From assembly GCA_963920525.1 (NCBI GenBank), contig OY986435.1, positions 269,116,074 to 269,180,073 on the forward strand: a stretch of DNA of 64,000 nucleotides. The letters are read 5' to 3'. The notes beneath the pieces were generated by a model that saw nothing but the letters and a program-made list of their open reading frames with translations, was not told where the DNA came from and did no database searches. The DNA is from Dichetophora obliterata (lineage: Eukaryota > Arthropoda > Insecta > Diptera > Sciomyzidae). Positions within the stretch are counted from its first letter, which is position 1. Every line of letters starts with the position of its first letter. Below, piece after piece: positions 20,820 through 30,600 of the stretch. Both the position numbers and the translations under genes were made by a program.

Positions 20820-23232
20820 TGATTTAATTTGATTTATTCGATAGTAATTAGTACATTAAGAATAATTTCTTTTATAGTACAATATATAATTGGAAATTAG
20901 TGGCATACTGTCTTAAAAACTAAGAATTCATTAACTCCAAACTTAATAATATCTTAATGTAATTATTATTATTTTTGATTTTTTTTTTATTTTTTTTTTT
21001 TTAAGTTAAATCTTATTAAAATTTAGACAATAATGCGGCAATAGATTTTTGGCTATCTCAGTAATAAAAAAGACATATACTTTAAAGTTAAAAGAAGAAA
21101 AATGCTTAAAAATTAAAAGTCTAAAGTTCCCTTTCTTTTGAGCACATTTTAAATGATTTGGTAAAGAGTTCCATAATCTAATGGCGTTAATGAAGAAAAG
21201 TCTTGTTGAATTCAAATAATTAAATTTCGGTAGCATTAAATTTCGGCTTCTATTTGATAGGCTAAATTGCAATTTTACATAAAGATACATTGGAGTTTTT
21301 GAATAAATGATATTATGTAAAAATATGCAGTTCCTTGCATTCATGTAAGAGGCAATGCCACAACCCAGAATGCTTTTACTCCAAGGCGAGATATGATCAA
21401 ACTTTCGTAGACCGTAAACATAGCGAGAAGCATAATTGAAAGCGAGTTGTATTTTATGAAGTGATTGAGAGTCAAGTTTACTATAAACAGATACAAAGTA
21501 GCTGATTATAGGAACAATCAATTGAACAACCAACCTTCTTTTTGTTTCAGTAGATGTTAAAGGCGGCAGATAGTCTTAGATTACGCAATGTACAATAAAT
21601 TTTACTAACTACACTATTAATATGGTCAACACATGTAAGTGAAGAATTCAACACAAAACCAAGATTAGTGACTTTACTTACAAACTTAAGTGGAGTATTA
21701 CCAACGTAGATAGGAGGAGAATGTCGTGCATATAAATTTTGTTTTTTGATATTGGCAAAACATAGGATTTTATTGGATTAAGAGTAAGACAATTTTTTAC
21801 CGCCCATTTATGAATTATTACTAGATCTTCATTCATCCTGCAACTCAGATCATCAATAAGACCAACACGTCTAGAGAGATAAATTTGGATATCATCAGCG
21901 TATGCGTGCAAGGTGACACTATTACATATCAAAAAGATATCATTTATGAACAAACTGAACAGTAAGGGACCAAGAACAGATCCTTGTGGTACTCCAGATT
22001 TAATGGATTTAAATTCAAAATAGCGAGACACAACCTTTGTTCTTTGGGATCTATCAGTTAGATAACTCCACATAAGCTTCACAGCACTATTTGAAAATCC
22101 GAAGAAGCATGACAACTTTTTACAAAGAATATGATGATCTACCGTATCAAATGCTTTAGAAAAATCTAAAAGGCAAAGAATAGTGATAAAACCTTGGTCA
22201 TACTCAATTCGTATATCATCAATAACTTTAGTCATCGCAGTACAGCAACTATGTCCTGAACGGAATCCAGATTGTTGTGGTGAAAGGAGTTTGTTTAGTC
22301 CTAGATAATTAGTAATTTGTTCTACCATAAGGGACTCACATATTTTTGATAAACATGAGAGGATGCTTATGGGTCTAAAATCTTTTGGTTCTCTAGCTGA
22401 TGTTTTTTTTGGAACAGGGATTATAGTTCCTACTTTCCACATTTTAGGAAAGCATGAAGTAATAAAGCAGTAATTTATTATATGCGTCAACGGGCTTAAA
22501 ATATACGGCAATATAATTTTTATAAACTTTATAGAAATTTGATCTTCTCCTATGGAATTTGATCGTAGCTTCAAAATACTCCTTGCAACATCATTTTCAT
22601 TAACTACGGAAAACTCAAAAGAACTACTAGTTAGCTCAGGAAAGTCAAGAATACTTAAGTTCGAATTCAAATTGGAGTTAGTATTGATGGAAAAGTTATC
22701 ATTTAAAATGCTAGGTTCAATAACACATTTGACATTGTCCTCATTTCCAATGACTAACTTTTTTAGATTTGCCCACAGCTGCTTAGATGAGAGAGATGTA
22801 TTTAACTTAGCCGAAAAAAAGTTAATTTTAGCTGTTCTTATCAGGAGTGTGACTTGGTTACGGGCTAATCTATAATTTTGCCAGTTTAAGGTTGAAGGCT
22901 GTTTTTCCACTTAGAGTATAATTTATTCCGGTTTTTTATTCCAGCTCTTACTGAAGAAGTGAACCACGGACATGAAACATTTTTTACATGAACAGAACGA
23001 ACTGAAACATAATGATCAAAGACATCCATAACTTGCACATTGAACACATTTAATTTATCATCAACAGAGTTTTGGTACCAACAATTATTCCAGTCAAAAG
23101 TAGGAAGATCTTGAAATAGGAGATTAAAATTGATAGATTTGAAATCACGGTATGAATAGGTGTTAGGAATCCAGTCATGATGAAGGTGCAAATTTAATGT
23201 GCAGAATATTAAATCATGATGTATAAAAACTG
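20820..23232 (-). mobile_element. CR1-like LINE, 5'-truncated, minus strand
   Basis: A second LINE of the same broad group as the one at 13996, but clearly diverged from it. AATTT occurs at both junctions (20815-20819 and 23233-23237), the probable target duplication; joining the flanks restores the hAT reading frame (WKF then PFVWDVAKK). It is truncated within the end of the endonuclease region. The 3' end faces low coordinates. Confidence 0.85.
21006..23191 (-). pseudogene. LINE ORF2 fragment with two frameshifts
   Basis: Three frames in order on the minus strand. 23191-22886 is the linker after the endonuclease. 22910-21678 is RT with KDFRPISILSCLSKICE, QQSGFRSGHSC, LLDFSKAFDTVDHHIL, GVPQGSVLGPLLF and HAYADDIQIY. 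21533-21006 is the C-terminus with RLWNSLPNHLK. Frameshifts near 22890-22910 and 21540-21680 make it inactive. Layout and motifs match the LINE ORF2 at 15368, so the two are related families. Confidence 0.88.
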
Positions 23233-23244
23233 AATTTCCTTTTG

Positions 23245-23418
23245 TTTGGGACGTTGCAAAAAAATATTTATCAATTGTTGCAACTTCGGTGCCATACGAA
23301 AGGTTATTTTCTCATGCTGGTCTCATAGCGAACCAATTGCGAAACAGGCTTTCGCCAGAACATCTTAACATGTTGGTTTTTCTACGTTCAGTTGGTGAAG
23401 ACATATGGTTCCCTTAAT
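23245..23418 (+). pseudogene. hAT transposase C-terminal dimerisation domain
   Basis: Reads WDVAKKYLSIVATS, VPYERLFSHAG and LSPEHLNMLVFLRS, ending at a stop. This is the hAT C-terminal dimerisation block and belongs to the hAT at 19863-24102; the LINE separates it from the upstream part. Confidence 0.85.
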
Positions 23419-23441
23419 TGTGCATTCACTTGTGCACAAAT

Positions 23442-23822
23442 ATATCGAGCCCTAACCGCCGAATTAAAGTTATATCTAACACAAAAATAAAATTTACATG
23501 TACCGCTTAATCAAAAAAAAAAAAAAAAAAAAAAAAACAAGGAACATGCTTTTCTTGTAAAATTTGGTTTATAACTCTAACGTTAATTCGGCGGTTAGGG
23601 CTTGATATTAAGCCCAATTATGACTAATTTTTCCTGGTGAACCGGAAAAGGGAGTTTTCATTTTTAAGATAGTAGATGAGACAACATTTTTTTTTACATT
23701 CATAAATATTGACGGTTGATAAAGAAATTTGCATAAAAAATTTACAAAATGTTCTTAAGCTATATCTTGAAAACTAACTCTCCCTTTTCCGATATCCGCG
23801 AAAATTTTTCACAAGTCTGATT
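23442..23822. repeat. Two foldback repeats in the hAT 3' region
   Basis: First, 23442-23471 and 23579-23608 are inverted copies sharing GCCCTAACCGCCGAATTAA, with a long A run between them (about 23512-23540). Second, 23616-23660 and 23770-23822 share the inverted block GGAAAAGGGAG plus flanking sequence. Both look like small MITE/foldback insertions. Confidence 0.7.
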
Positions 23823-24102
23823 ATCTATAAAAAAACTAAAATTGCAATATTTTTTTTTTGTATTTTATTTATTTACTTAAGTATAATTTTGTTGTTTATT
23901 TTTTTAACAATAAAACACATTTTTCATATTGAATCATTTGCTTCTTAACTGCCCTACAAAAGCAGTACAAAAATATTTTAAAAAAGTCGAAAAAAGTTGA
24001 AAAGTCGACGTCTAAAGGTTCAAAAAGTCGATGAGTCGACTTTTACATTTTCAACAGTTGAAAAAGTCGAAGTCGACCTTTGCTGGCAGTTGCACATCCC
24101 TA

Positions 24103-24480
24103 GTTAAGCGATCCCGAAAAATGGTATAAATTTGTAGATAAAGTTCAAAGATGCATCAACTCAACGTATCACCAGGTTATTAACTTAACACCACATTAAG
24201 TACTTGTTGGAGTAAAAATGAGAACTGAAGACGATGTTGAAATTTTAAAACTTTTACATGAAGAATTGGTCCAAACATGTTGCGATGATCGTGAGTAACA
24301 AAGAAAACAAGTGCGTGAAAATATGTTAGAGCCACAGACAAGACAAAAAGAGGTGTATGATAAACACCGCAAAGATGCCACAAAATACAACATTGCAGAT
24401 ATTGTAGCAATTAAACGAACCCAATATACTACTCAATCAAAATTAAAAAGTAAATATTTAGGACCTCGACTGCGGCTGAC
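24103..24480 (+). pseudogene. Gypsy integrase C-terminal part
   Basis: Continuation of the integrase after the hAT: DPEKWYKFVDKVQRCINSTY, then an in-frame stop, then a charged helical C-terminus with REQRKQVRENMLEP. This is the usual end of Ty3/gypsy pol, lying just upstream of the 3' LTR. Confidence 0.75.
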
Positions 24481-24535
24481 TTAATGAAACCTTGGATTTC
24501 ATCGACAGGAGTCGATGTCTTATCAGGATTGGCCG

Positions 24536-24707
24536 TGTGAAAGATATTCACTTTCTTAATATCTTTGCCTTGAATATACTTTGTATTTCATTTTCTTATG
24601 TTATATTTTTATGTTTAAATGTCTTGTTTTAAAAATATTTTTTGGGATTCTGAAAATAAACTTCGATCGAGCAACAATTAATATTAGTTTCTCCTCACTA
24701 CACTACA
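24536..24707 (+). repeat. 3' LTR of the gypsy element
   Basis: 172 bp, starting TGTGAAAGATATTCACTT and ending CACTACACTACA. It has the uninterrupted version of the site where the 5' LTR carries the MITE. Confidence 0.88.
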
Positions 24708-24853
24708 TAAATTGCTTGAAGCAAGCCATAATAACGCGGCGGCAATACTCAGCGGTTCAAAAATCCAATTTTGACAGAGCGTTAGGAAGTAAAGTTGGCT
24801 GCATAATATGATAAAATGGTAATTTCTATGAAGAAATTATCGTTAGTCACTAT

Positions 24854-25092
24854 GGCCGCATTCAGCGGAGTCAACAGCTGGCAACTGTTGTGTTGAAATT
24901 CACTAAATGGTACAATTTTGGGAGCCATTACAATTAAATTTTGTATTGATTATTAACTATTACTATAAAATTATTATTATTTCTTTATTTGGCTGACTTT
25001 AAGAGTAAAAAAACACATTTAAAGAAAAGTATCGCTCACTAAGGTATCGCTACCACAATAGCTCACAACTGTTGACTCCGCTGAATTCGGCC
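24854..25092. mobile_element. MITE, GGCCG(A/C)ATTCAGCGGAG ends
   Basis: A 24-bp near-perfect terminal inverted repeat begins GGCCGCATTCAGCGGAGTCA on the left and is matched by its complement ending CGGCC at 25092. TAT flanks both sides (24851-24853 and 25093-25095) as a 3-bp target duplication. It is 239 bp, AT-rich inside and non-coding. Confidence 0.85.
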
Positions 25093-25119
25093 TATATGCC
25101 TAAAACTTTTTAACAACAT

Positions 25120-25638
25120 ATGAATAAAGCCGGTGCTCTTATTTAGGGATGAAAATTGAGCGTTGACGGAAAGCGGCTGTGAACGCGCCGGGTAACGCTC
25201 TTGCTTAGGTTTCACAGTTAATATTATTAATGTGTTTATTAAAATAAACAAACAGTATTATATATATTATAGTATGTTTATGTCTTATATATTCAATAAC
25301 TTAATTGTCATTGAAGTTAGTAAAGTAAAATAATTTAAAAAGTTATTAATGCACTAAAGAAACAGAGCCTTAAAAGTACTAGAAAAAATTAATAGAATTC
25401 AATTTACTACCAATTAGTATGATATTTAGGCAACCATGTGCATTTATCGCTCTAAAGACATTGCTCTCATGATTTTATTCTGCTCTCATTTTCACCTTTA
25501 AATAATTACATCATTGTATTAAGTTCATTAAAAGATTTAAAAATATTGCTTATGAGATACCCTATAATTTTGTACAGCGGCTTACAATTTAAGTGCAAAT
25601 TTATTTTCTTATGCCTACTTTCAGGCGTTTCTTTATTA
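25120..25638 (+). repeat. 519-bp direct repeat, copy A
   Basis: Base-for-base the same, as far as I can read, as 27322-27840. The two copies flank a LINE insertion exactly, so they look like an extremely long target duplication. No gene is recognised in it; it may be ordinary host DNA. Confidence 0.93.
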
Positions 25639-27321
25639 GTAGTAGTAAGTAAGTAATTTTATTGAGTCTTTTCATTCAAGTTACAAAGAGAAGATAACAT
25701 TTGTTTCAAATTAGTAAACATTATTAAAGAAAAAAAAATTTAGAACTGTTTTTGTATTATTCTAATATAAATTTCAAAGTAAAACGCAACAAGCTTAAGT
25801 AACAAGGTGAAGATGGCAATGTATCTTTAAGTTAGAATAAAAAATGTGCTTGCTCCCGGCACTTAAATTTTTCTGTGAGAAGTGACATCTCTATATTAAA
25901 AATACAATAAAAAAGTAGCCTTAAAACTAAATAAACATATTTACACATTATAAAAACTAAAGTACATAATTAATAAAAATAGGAGAACGTACATTTTATG
26001 AAAGGATTTAACAATATTGATAAATATTATAAGTATTTTTTATAATTAACAAATTATATAATTAAAAATTTTAATATTAAATTATTAGCCTCTATGAGTG
26101 CCAGGAGTCGAAACAACATAAAAATCGGGTAAAAGTGGTCCAGTAAAATCTACTTCTGTAGAAATGTTTTCATTTATAAAACTAATTGGGGAAAGATAAT
26201 TAATGTTTGTCCAATTAAAGAACTTTTGAGTATCTAGTATCTCTTTAAGTAAATAATTTTCGTGAATAGCTAATCTTTGAATAAATCTATCAAGTAAAAT
26301 AAAAGCGTAATTACAAAAAGGATATATATTTGCTTCTGTGTACACAAATTTATTTGAATATCGTTTGGTATATGACTCATAACTCTTATTAATACACAAT
26401 CTAAGTATCTTTCGCTCAAGGACTTCAAATTCTTTGGCAACTGAGGGTGAGATAGAAAACCATATTGGGAAAGCATAAATTAAGACGGGACGAATAGATA
26501 TTTTGTATATAAGAAGCTTCGTTTCCTTCGTTAAATGTTTATTATTTAAAAGTTTAGCAAACATACTTTTAATTTTGAAAGCTTTTTTTAAAATGATTCT
26601 TGAGTGTTCATTAAATTTAAATAATTTATTAAAATGAACACCTAGATATTTAAAACTATTTTTAAATGGAATGGTTACTCCGTTGAGTGAAAGACACAAC
26701 ATTTTGCTTTCAGGGACTACAAATCTCGCACATTTTCCACTGGCATTTCTAAGACAAACTGCCACTGATTTTGAAGTGTTAATTTTGATACCCCAACTCG
26801 TGTAATAATTGTGCACTAAAGAAAGATGTCTTGAAACTAAATTTAGAGCTAGTATCGGGGATACATCGTGAGCATAAATTAAAGAATCATCAGCATAAAG
26901 AATACCTCTTGAGCCATTCAGTTCATGTGGAAAATCGTAAATGAAAATGTTATACAAATGTGGCGCAAGTATAGAGCCTTGGGGTACACCACTTTTGATC
27001 CAACCAACATCAGAAATAGAATTTTTTATTTGAACAAAAAATGTTCGATCAGTAAAGAAACTATTAAAAATTTTTATAATAAAAGGATCAAAACCTAATT
27101 TTATTAATTTAAAAATTATCCCGTCTTGATATGCGTTATCAAAAGCCTTTTCAATATCCAAGGATACTGCAACAGTACATTTTTTATTTCTTAAGTTACA
27201 AACTACATCATTATGAAATTTAGCAAGTGCATGCACTGTAGAATGACCCTTTTTAAAGCCAAATTGAAAACTTGGTATATAGTCAACATTTATATTAAAA
27301 TCCATTTTCAGTAAAAGTGGA
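25639..27321 (-). mobile_element. Jockey-like LINE, 5'-truncated, recent insertion
   Basis: Fills the space between the two 519-bp repeats. The 3' end, at low coordinates, has a TTAC/TAC-type tail (minus strand ATTACTTACTTACTAC). The 5' end is cut within the RT. The RT frame is fully open, which fits the perfect flanking repeats and suggests a young insertion. Confidence 0.87.
26085..27305 (-). CDS. LINE reverse transcriptase fragment, open frame
   Basis: 406 codons on the minus strand, 5'-truncated. Motifs in order: FQFGFKKGHSTVHALAKF, VAVSLDIEKAFDNAYQDG, IKSGVPQGSILAPHLYNIF, GILYADDSLIYA (catalytic YADD), FKYLGVHF, and ISIRPVLIYAFPIW in the thumb/C-terminal part. This is the Jockey-group RT pattern, with a terminal stop at the natural C-terminus. 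The endonuclease and RT N-terminus are absent, so the protein is incomplete although unmutated. The first ATG is incidental because the true start was lost in truncation. Confidence 0.88.
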   Translation of the reverse strand: MDFNINVDYIPSFQFGFKKGHSTVHALAKFHNDVVCNLRNKKCTVAVSLDIEKAFDNAYQDGIIFKLIKLGFDPFIIKIFNSFFTDRTFFVQIKNSISDVGWIKSGVPQGSILAPHLYNIFIYDFPHELNGSRGILYADDSLIYAHDVSPILALNLVSRHLSLVHNYYTSWGIKINTSKSVAVCLRNASGKCARFVVPESKMLCLSLNGVTIPFKNSFKYLGVHFNKLFKFNEHSRIILKKAFKIKSMFAKLLNNKHLTKETKLLIYKISIRPVLIYAFPIWFSISPSVAKEFEVLERKILRLCINKSYESYTKRYSNKFVYTEANIYPFCNYAFILLDRFIQRLAIHENYLLKEILDTQKFFNWTNINYLSPISFINENISTEVDFTGPLLPDFYVVSTPGTHRG

Positions 27322-27840
27322 ATGAATAAAGCCGGTGCTCTTATTTAGGGATGAAAATTGAGCGTTGACGGAAAGCGGCTGTGAACGCGCCGGGTAACGC
27401 TCTTGCTTAGGTTTCACAGTTAATATTATTAATGTGTTTATTAAAATAAACAAACAGTATTATATATATTATAGTATGTTTATGTCTTATATATTCAATA
27501 ACTTAATTGTCATTGAAGTTAGTAAAGTAAAATAATTTAAAAAGTTATTAATGCACTAAAGAAACAGAGCCTTAAAAGTACTAGAAAAAATTAATAGAAT
27601 TCAATTTACTACCAATTAGTATGATATTTAGGCAACCATGTGCATTTATCGCTCTAAAGACATTGCTCTCATGATTTTATTCTGCTCTCATTTTCACCTT
27701 TAAATAATTACATCATTGTATTAAGTTCATTAAAAGATTTAAAAATATTGCTTATGAGATACCCTATAATTTTGTACAGCGGCTTACAATTTAAGTGCAA
27801 ATTTATTTTCTTATGCCTACTTTCAGGCGTTTCTTTATTA
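27322..27840 (+). repeat. 519-bp direct repeat, copy B
   Basis: Second copy of the sequence at 25120-25638. Past 27840 the sequence continues into what should be the original flank. Confidence 0.93.
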
Positions 27841-28280
27841 TTTTCTTCACTTCTCTATCAACAACAGTCAGCTGTTTCTGGTTAAATGTCTTAAAAAAAC
27901 AAATGTCGGCTATGAAATTGCCGCGTGCAAGGTTTCCCTTCACGCGCAAGTGTTAAAGCAAGACAGCGCTAGACCATGAGTTATCTTCAAAGAAAACCTG
28001 ATGATCAACCACGAAATACGTCGTCTGCTGAAAGCGAAAGAAATCAGTTTTGAAATTCGGTCAGTTGTTCATATGTGATAATTTTAACAGCGCTATGTTT
28101 TTCGTTGAAAACCATCGCCTATCGATTTGGTAAAAAGAAAAAGTTACTAAAGTGTGCGTTGCATTGCTTCATTTGTTTTTATAAGAATTTTTGTGGTGCG
28201 CGCAAATATTGATTATCAAAAATAGCAGAAGACGTCGAAACAAGTTAGAAAAATAAGTTCCGAAAAAATATCTACTACAA
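27841..28280 (+). promoter_or_regulatory. Possible promoter/5' UTR of the exon at 28281
   Basis: Less AT-rich than its surroundings. It has a CTATCGATT site near 28120 resembling the DRE core of insect promoters and an initiator-like TCAGTTG near 28060. Position just upstream of a start codon in good context is the main argument. Confidence 0.3.
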
Positions 28281-28462
28281 ATGTCGAATTACAAAGAAAA
28301 TATTAGTGCAGAGATTGCAATAAATGATTATCTTTCAGTGCGTAACAGAATTGTGAATAAAGTTAACGTGGAAGCAGAAAGTGAAAAAAATAGCGCTGCC
28401 AACGTCGACAATGCCACAGCGGCTGACGCAGTTGCTGCCGCCGTCGATGAAGACGTCTCCAG
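28281..28462 (+). CDS. Possible first coding exon of a host gene
   Basis: ATG in a strong fly start context (ACAAATG) opens a frame of 60 codons: MSNYKENISAEIAINDYLSV, then an alanine-rich acidic stretch with VAAAVDEDVSR. The coding sequence reaches a good donor, CCAG|GTGAGC, at 28462/28463. Composition is coding-like and unlike nearby TEs. I cannot find the next exon; it may lie beyond a long intron or outside the window. No family recognised. Confidence 0.4.
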
Positions 28463-29414
28463 GTGAGCATGGTAGAATTTACAAAAACAATATGCACGCG
28501 TATAAACAACAACAAGAAAAGTCAGTCTACGTTTTCGTTAGACAAGCAATTGGTAGAAATTGTAAAGTTAATGAATTAAAATTAAAGGCTGTCTCTCGTT
28601 TGCTTGACTGACGAAGAAGTCTGTCAGCGGTAACCAACCAGTCAATTTAAGTCAGTTGACCAGCTTCAAGCCCTGTTAAAACTTTGGGGACTTTTATAAT
28701 ATTCGTCAATTGCTCGCACTTTTGCTGTATCAGCTTGAATATGAAACCGGCTCGGAAGGTAAAGCAAACGTTAAGAATTAGAGATTACAAATATTCGTTT
28801 TTATTTGTGAAATACACAAATAATAACTTATTAACCTGTACCCTGCAAACATTTGGAAGACGATTGGAAGAGAAGTTCGCGATTCGCAAAAAGGTTCTCT
28901 GGAAGATGAATCTCTTTCGATTGCCCAAGCGATGATTGCGCGTTTCAAGAACATTTTTTTTTTTTTTTTTTTTTTAAAGTTGCTTCACACGCACGCGGTG
29001 TATGGGTGAAGAATTATTTGGCCAGCCGAGGTTACAGCGCCAACGCCAATCGTTGATTATTTGTATTTGATTTTTTTAAATTTATAAGTTTATTTTAATT
29101 TCGTCTAGAAATGCAGTTAGTATATTGTATGTGGCTGGTCCTTCTTGGATAAAGAAATCTGTTAGATTGTTGTAGCTCAGGATTTTCAAAATCTTCCTTT
29201 ACTCATTCCGGCTATCGTTGGAAGATATTTCATATTTATTTAAAAAGAAGCAAGCATAAGTACAATAAGAACAAACTCTTTTATAGTACAATATAGTTAA
29301 ACAGCAAGATATAATAACAGCTCAAGATGGATCCCTTTTCGATCACTCACGCGATTCAAGAAAAATTTCCAAATCTTCCTTCGCTTATGCCGCGTCTGGT
29401 ATCAAAAGCAAGAC
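28463..29414. other. Non-coding or intronic DNA with poly-T and weak coding-like pieces
   Basis: Contains a long T run (28952-28976). At 28850-28950 one frame reads WKTIGREVRDSQKGSLEDES without a stop, and at 29332 a short ATG frame reads MDPFSITHAIQEKF. I cannot assign either to a family. Confidence 0.35.
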
Positions 29415-29657
29415 GTATTTATGAAGGTGGAAAAAGTAGGTGACGTCTATCAAATCGGCACCGTAACAATGTCAAAATTTTTGTGCAAGTGATGTCACTT
29501 TCTATTATTTTCTTTATTGTGGGACAAAGTATTAAAACATAGGATTTTTCATTGGATTTTTGTTCAAAATATGGCAATATTGATTTTTTCTAAATTTTGA
29601 CATTGCTACGGTGCGGATTTGATAGACGTCACCTACTTCTGCCACCTTCATAAATAC
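29415..29657. mobile_element. MITE with about 65-bp inverted repeats
   Basis: Left arm starts GTATTTATGAAGGTGG and includes GTAGGTGACGTCTATCAAAT. The right arm is its complement, ending CACCTTCATAAATAC. TA at both sides is compatible with a Tc1/mariner-type MITE. 243 bp, non-coding. Confidence 0.85.
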
Positions 29658-29756
29658 ATCTTGGGTTGTCAGTTATATTTGAGAGAGAATATAATTTTAT
29701 TTTCATATTTACTGGTGTTGTCAAACGAATGGACAACCTGTAATAATTGAATCATG

Positions 29757-30079
29757 AAGGCTATTCACAGTTTGAATAAGCTGGTCTGCTATTTGTACGA
29801 TTTGCTATTTGTACGCCAATTTACGAAAGCGTATTTTGCTTTGTTGTTGTTTTGCATACAAACGGAAATACGCAGACATGCGTAAATAAAAGTAGCCCTT
29901 GGACGTGTTTTTTGTACCTCGTGTTTTTATGCTCTGTCTAGAGCCGCATAATCACATACATCACTGGGTTGCATAATTGTTTAATGCGACAGTCACATGA
30001 CGAGGTGCTCACAGTTTGAACAATAACAAATGCTATAAATACGATTTGTTGAATGTACGCTTAAACTGTGAATAGCCTT
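29757..30079. mobile_element. MITE, AAGGCTATTCACAGTTT ends
   Basis: Ends AAGGCTATTCACAGTTT and its near-complement AAACTGTGAATAGCCTT at 30079. ATG flanks both sides and may be a 3-bp target duplication. 323 bp; an internal GCTATTTGTACG-type repeat is present; no coding. Confidence 0.75.
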
Positions 30080-30600
30080 ATGGTTATAATGCATAGCAAG
30101 AAGAAATCAGGGATGCCGCTTTAAAATAAAATGTTTAATGATTTTGATAAGCTTTTATTTGATATTCGGCTAAAAAACTTTTTTGTGCTAATTTTTATAA
30201 GTTTTTTTTATTATAAATAAAAAACTTTTCGCGCGAAAATTTAATTTTCTATTGGTGATTCCGTCATATAAAACTGCATTACCTAAATTTTTTATCTATG
30301 TTAAATAATTTCAAATTGCATTGTTGATTCATTATTTTTATTCATTCGATAGCTGTTCACAATTCACTCGTTGATAGTTTCACTCGATCACCAATATTTC
30401 TAGTAAGGAAATATCTTACTATATAAATAAATTACTAGTAAGGACTGAATCGAAGTTAAAATACCCCCACTGCCGTATTTTAAATTATTTGAAGTCTTGA
30501 ATATTGTATTATTTTGATGATGTCACTTTTATTGGTCGCGGTTTTTATCCAAATATTTCACATTTGAAACTCACAGTCCTTTTTATTTATTAAAGCTTTA
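30080..30600. other. AT-rich DNA, no feature seen
   Basis: No gene or clear repeat recognised up to the start of the degenerate array. Confidence 0.5.

Larger units (their letters stand above)
19863..24102 (+). mobile_element. hAT element (TAGGGATGTGCA ends, GTCGAA subterminal repeats)
   Basis: Inverted ends TAGGGATGTGCA (19863) and TGCACATCCCTA (ends 24102), with perfect 8-bp target duplications GTTAAGCG at 19855-19862 and 24103-24110. AAGTCGA-type motifs fill both subterminal regions (19875-20005 and 23985-24080). It carries scraps of a hAT transposase and is itself split by a LINE (20820-23232) and foldback repeats. It inserted in the gypsy integrase. Confidence 0.92.
11074..24707 (+). 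mobile_element. Ty3/gypsy LTR retrotransposon, decayed and multiply interrupted
   Basis: Both LTRs begin TGTGAAAGATATTCACTT and end CTCACTACACTACA: 5' LTR 11074-11610, 3' LTR 24536-24707. A 4-bp TAAA lies on both sides (11070-11073 and 24708-24711) and is probably the target duplication. Domain order is gag, protease, RT, RNase H, integrase, as in Ty3/gypsy. Three later insertions split it: a MITE in the 5' LTR, a CR1-like LINE in the RT/RNase H region and a hAT in the integrase. Gag and pol carry many stops, so the element is dead. About 5.1 kb remains once the insertions are removed. Confidence 0.9.

Noticed and set aside
22552..22875. 107-codon plus-strand frame
   Set aside because: Antisense to the LINE RT at 21678-22910.
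25120..27840. The 519-bp repeats as LTRs of an LTR retrotransposon
   Set aside because: They lack TG...CA ends, no gag, protease or integrase lies between them, and the enclosed RT is of the non-LTR type in minus orientation with its own tail.
28684..28935. 83-codon plus-strand frame
   Set aside because: No family pattern and no supporting start context; another frame of the same stretch looks equally coding-like, so neither is called.
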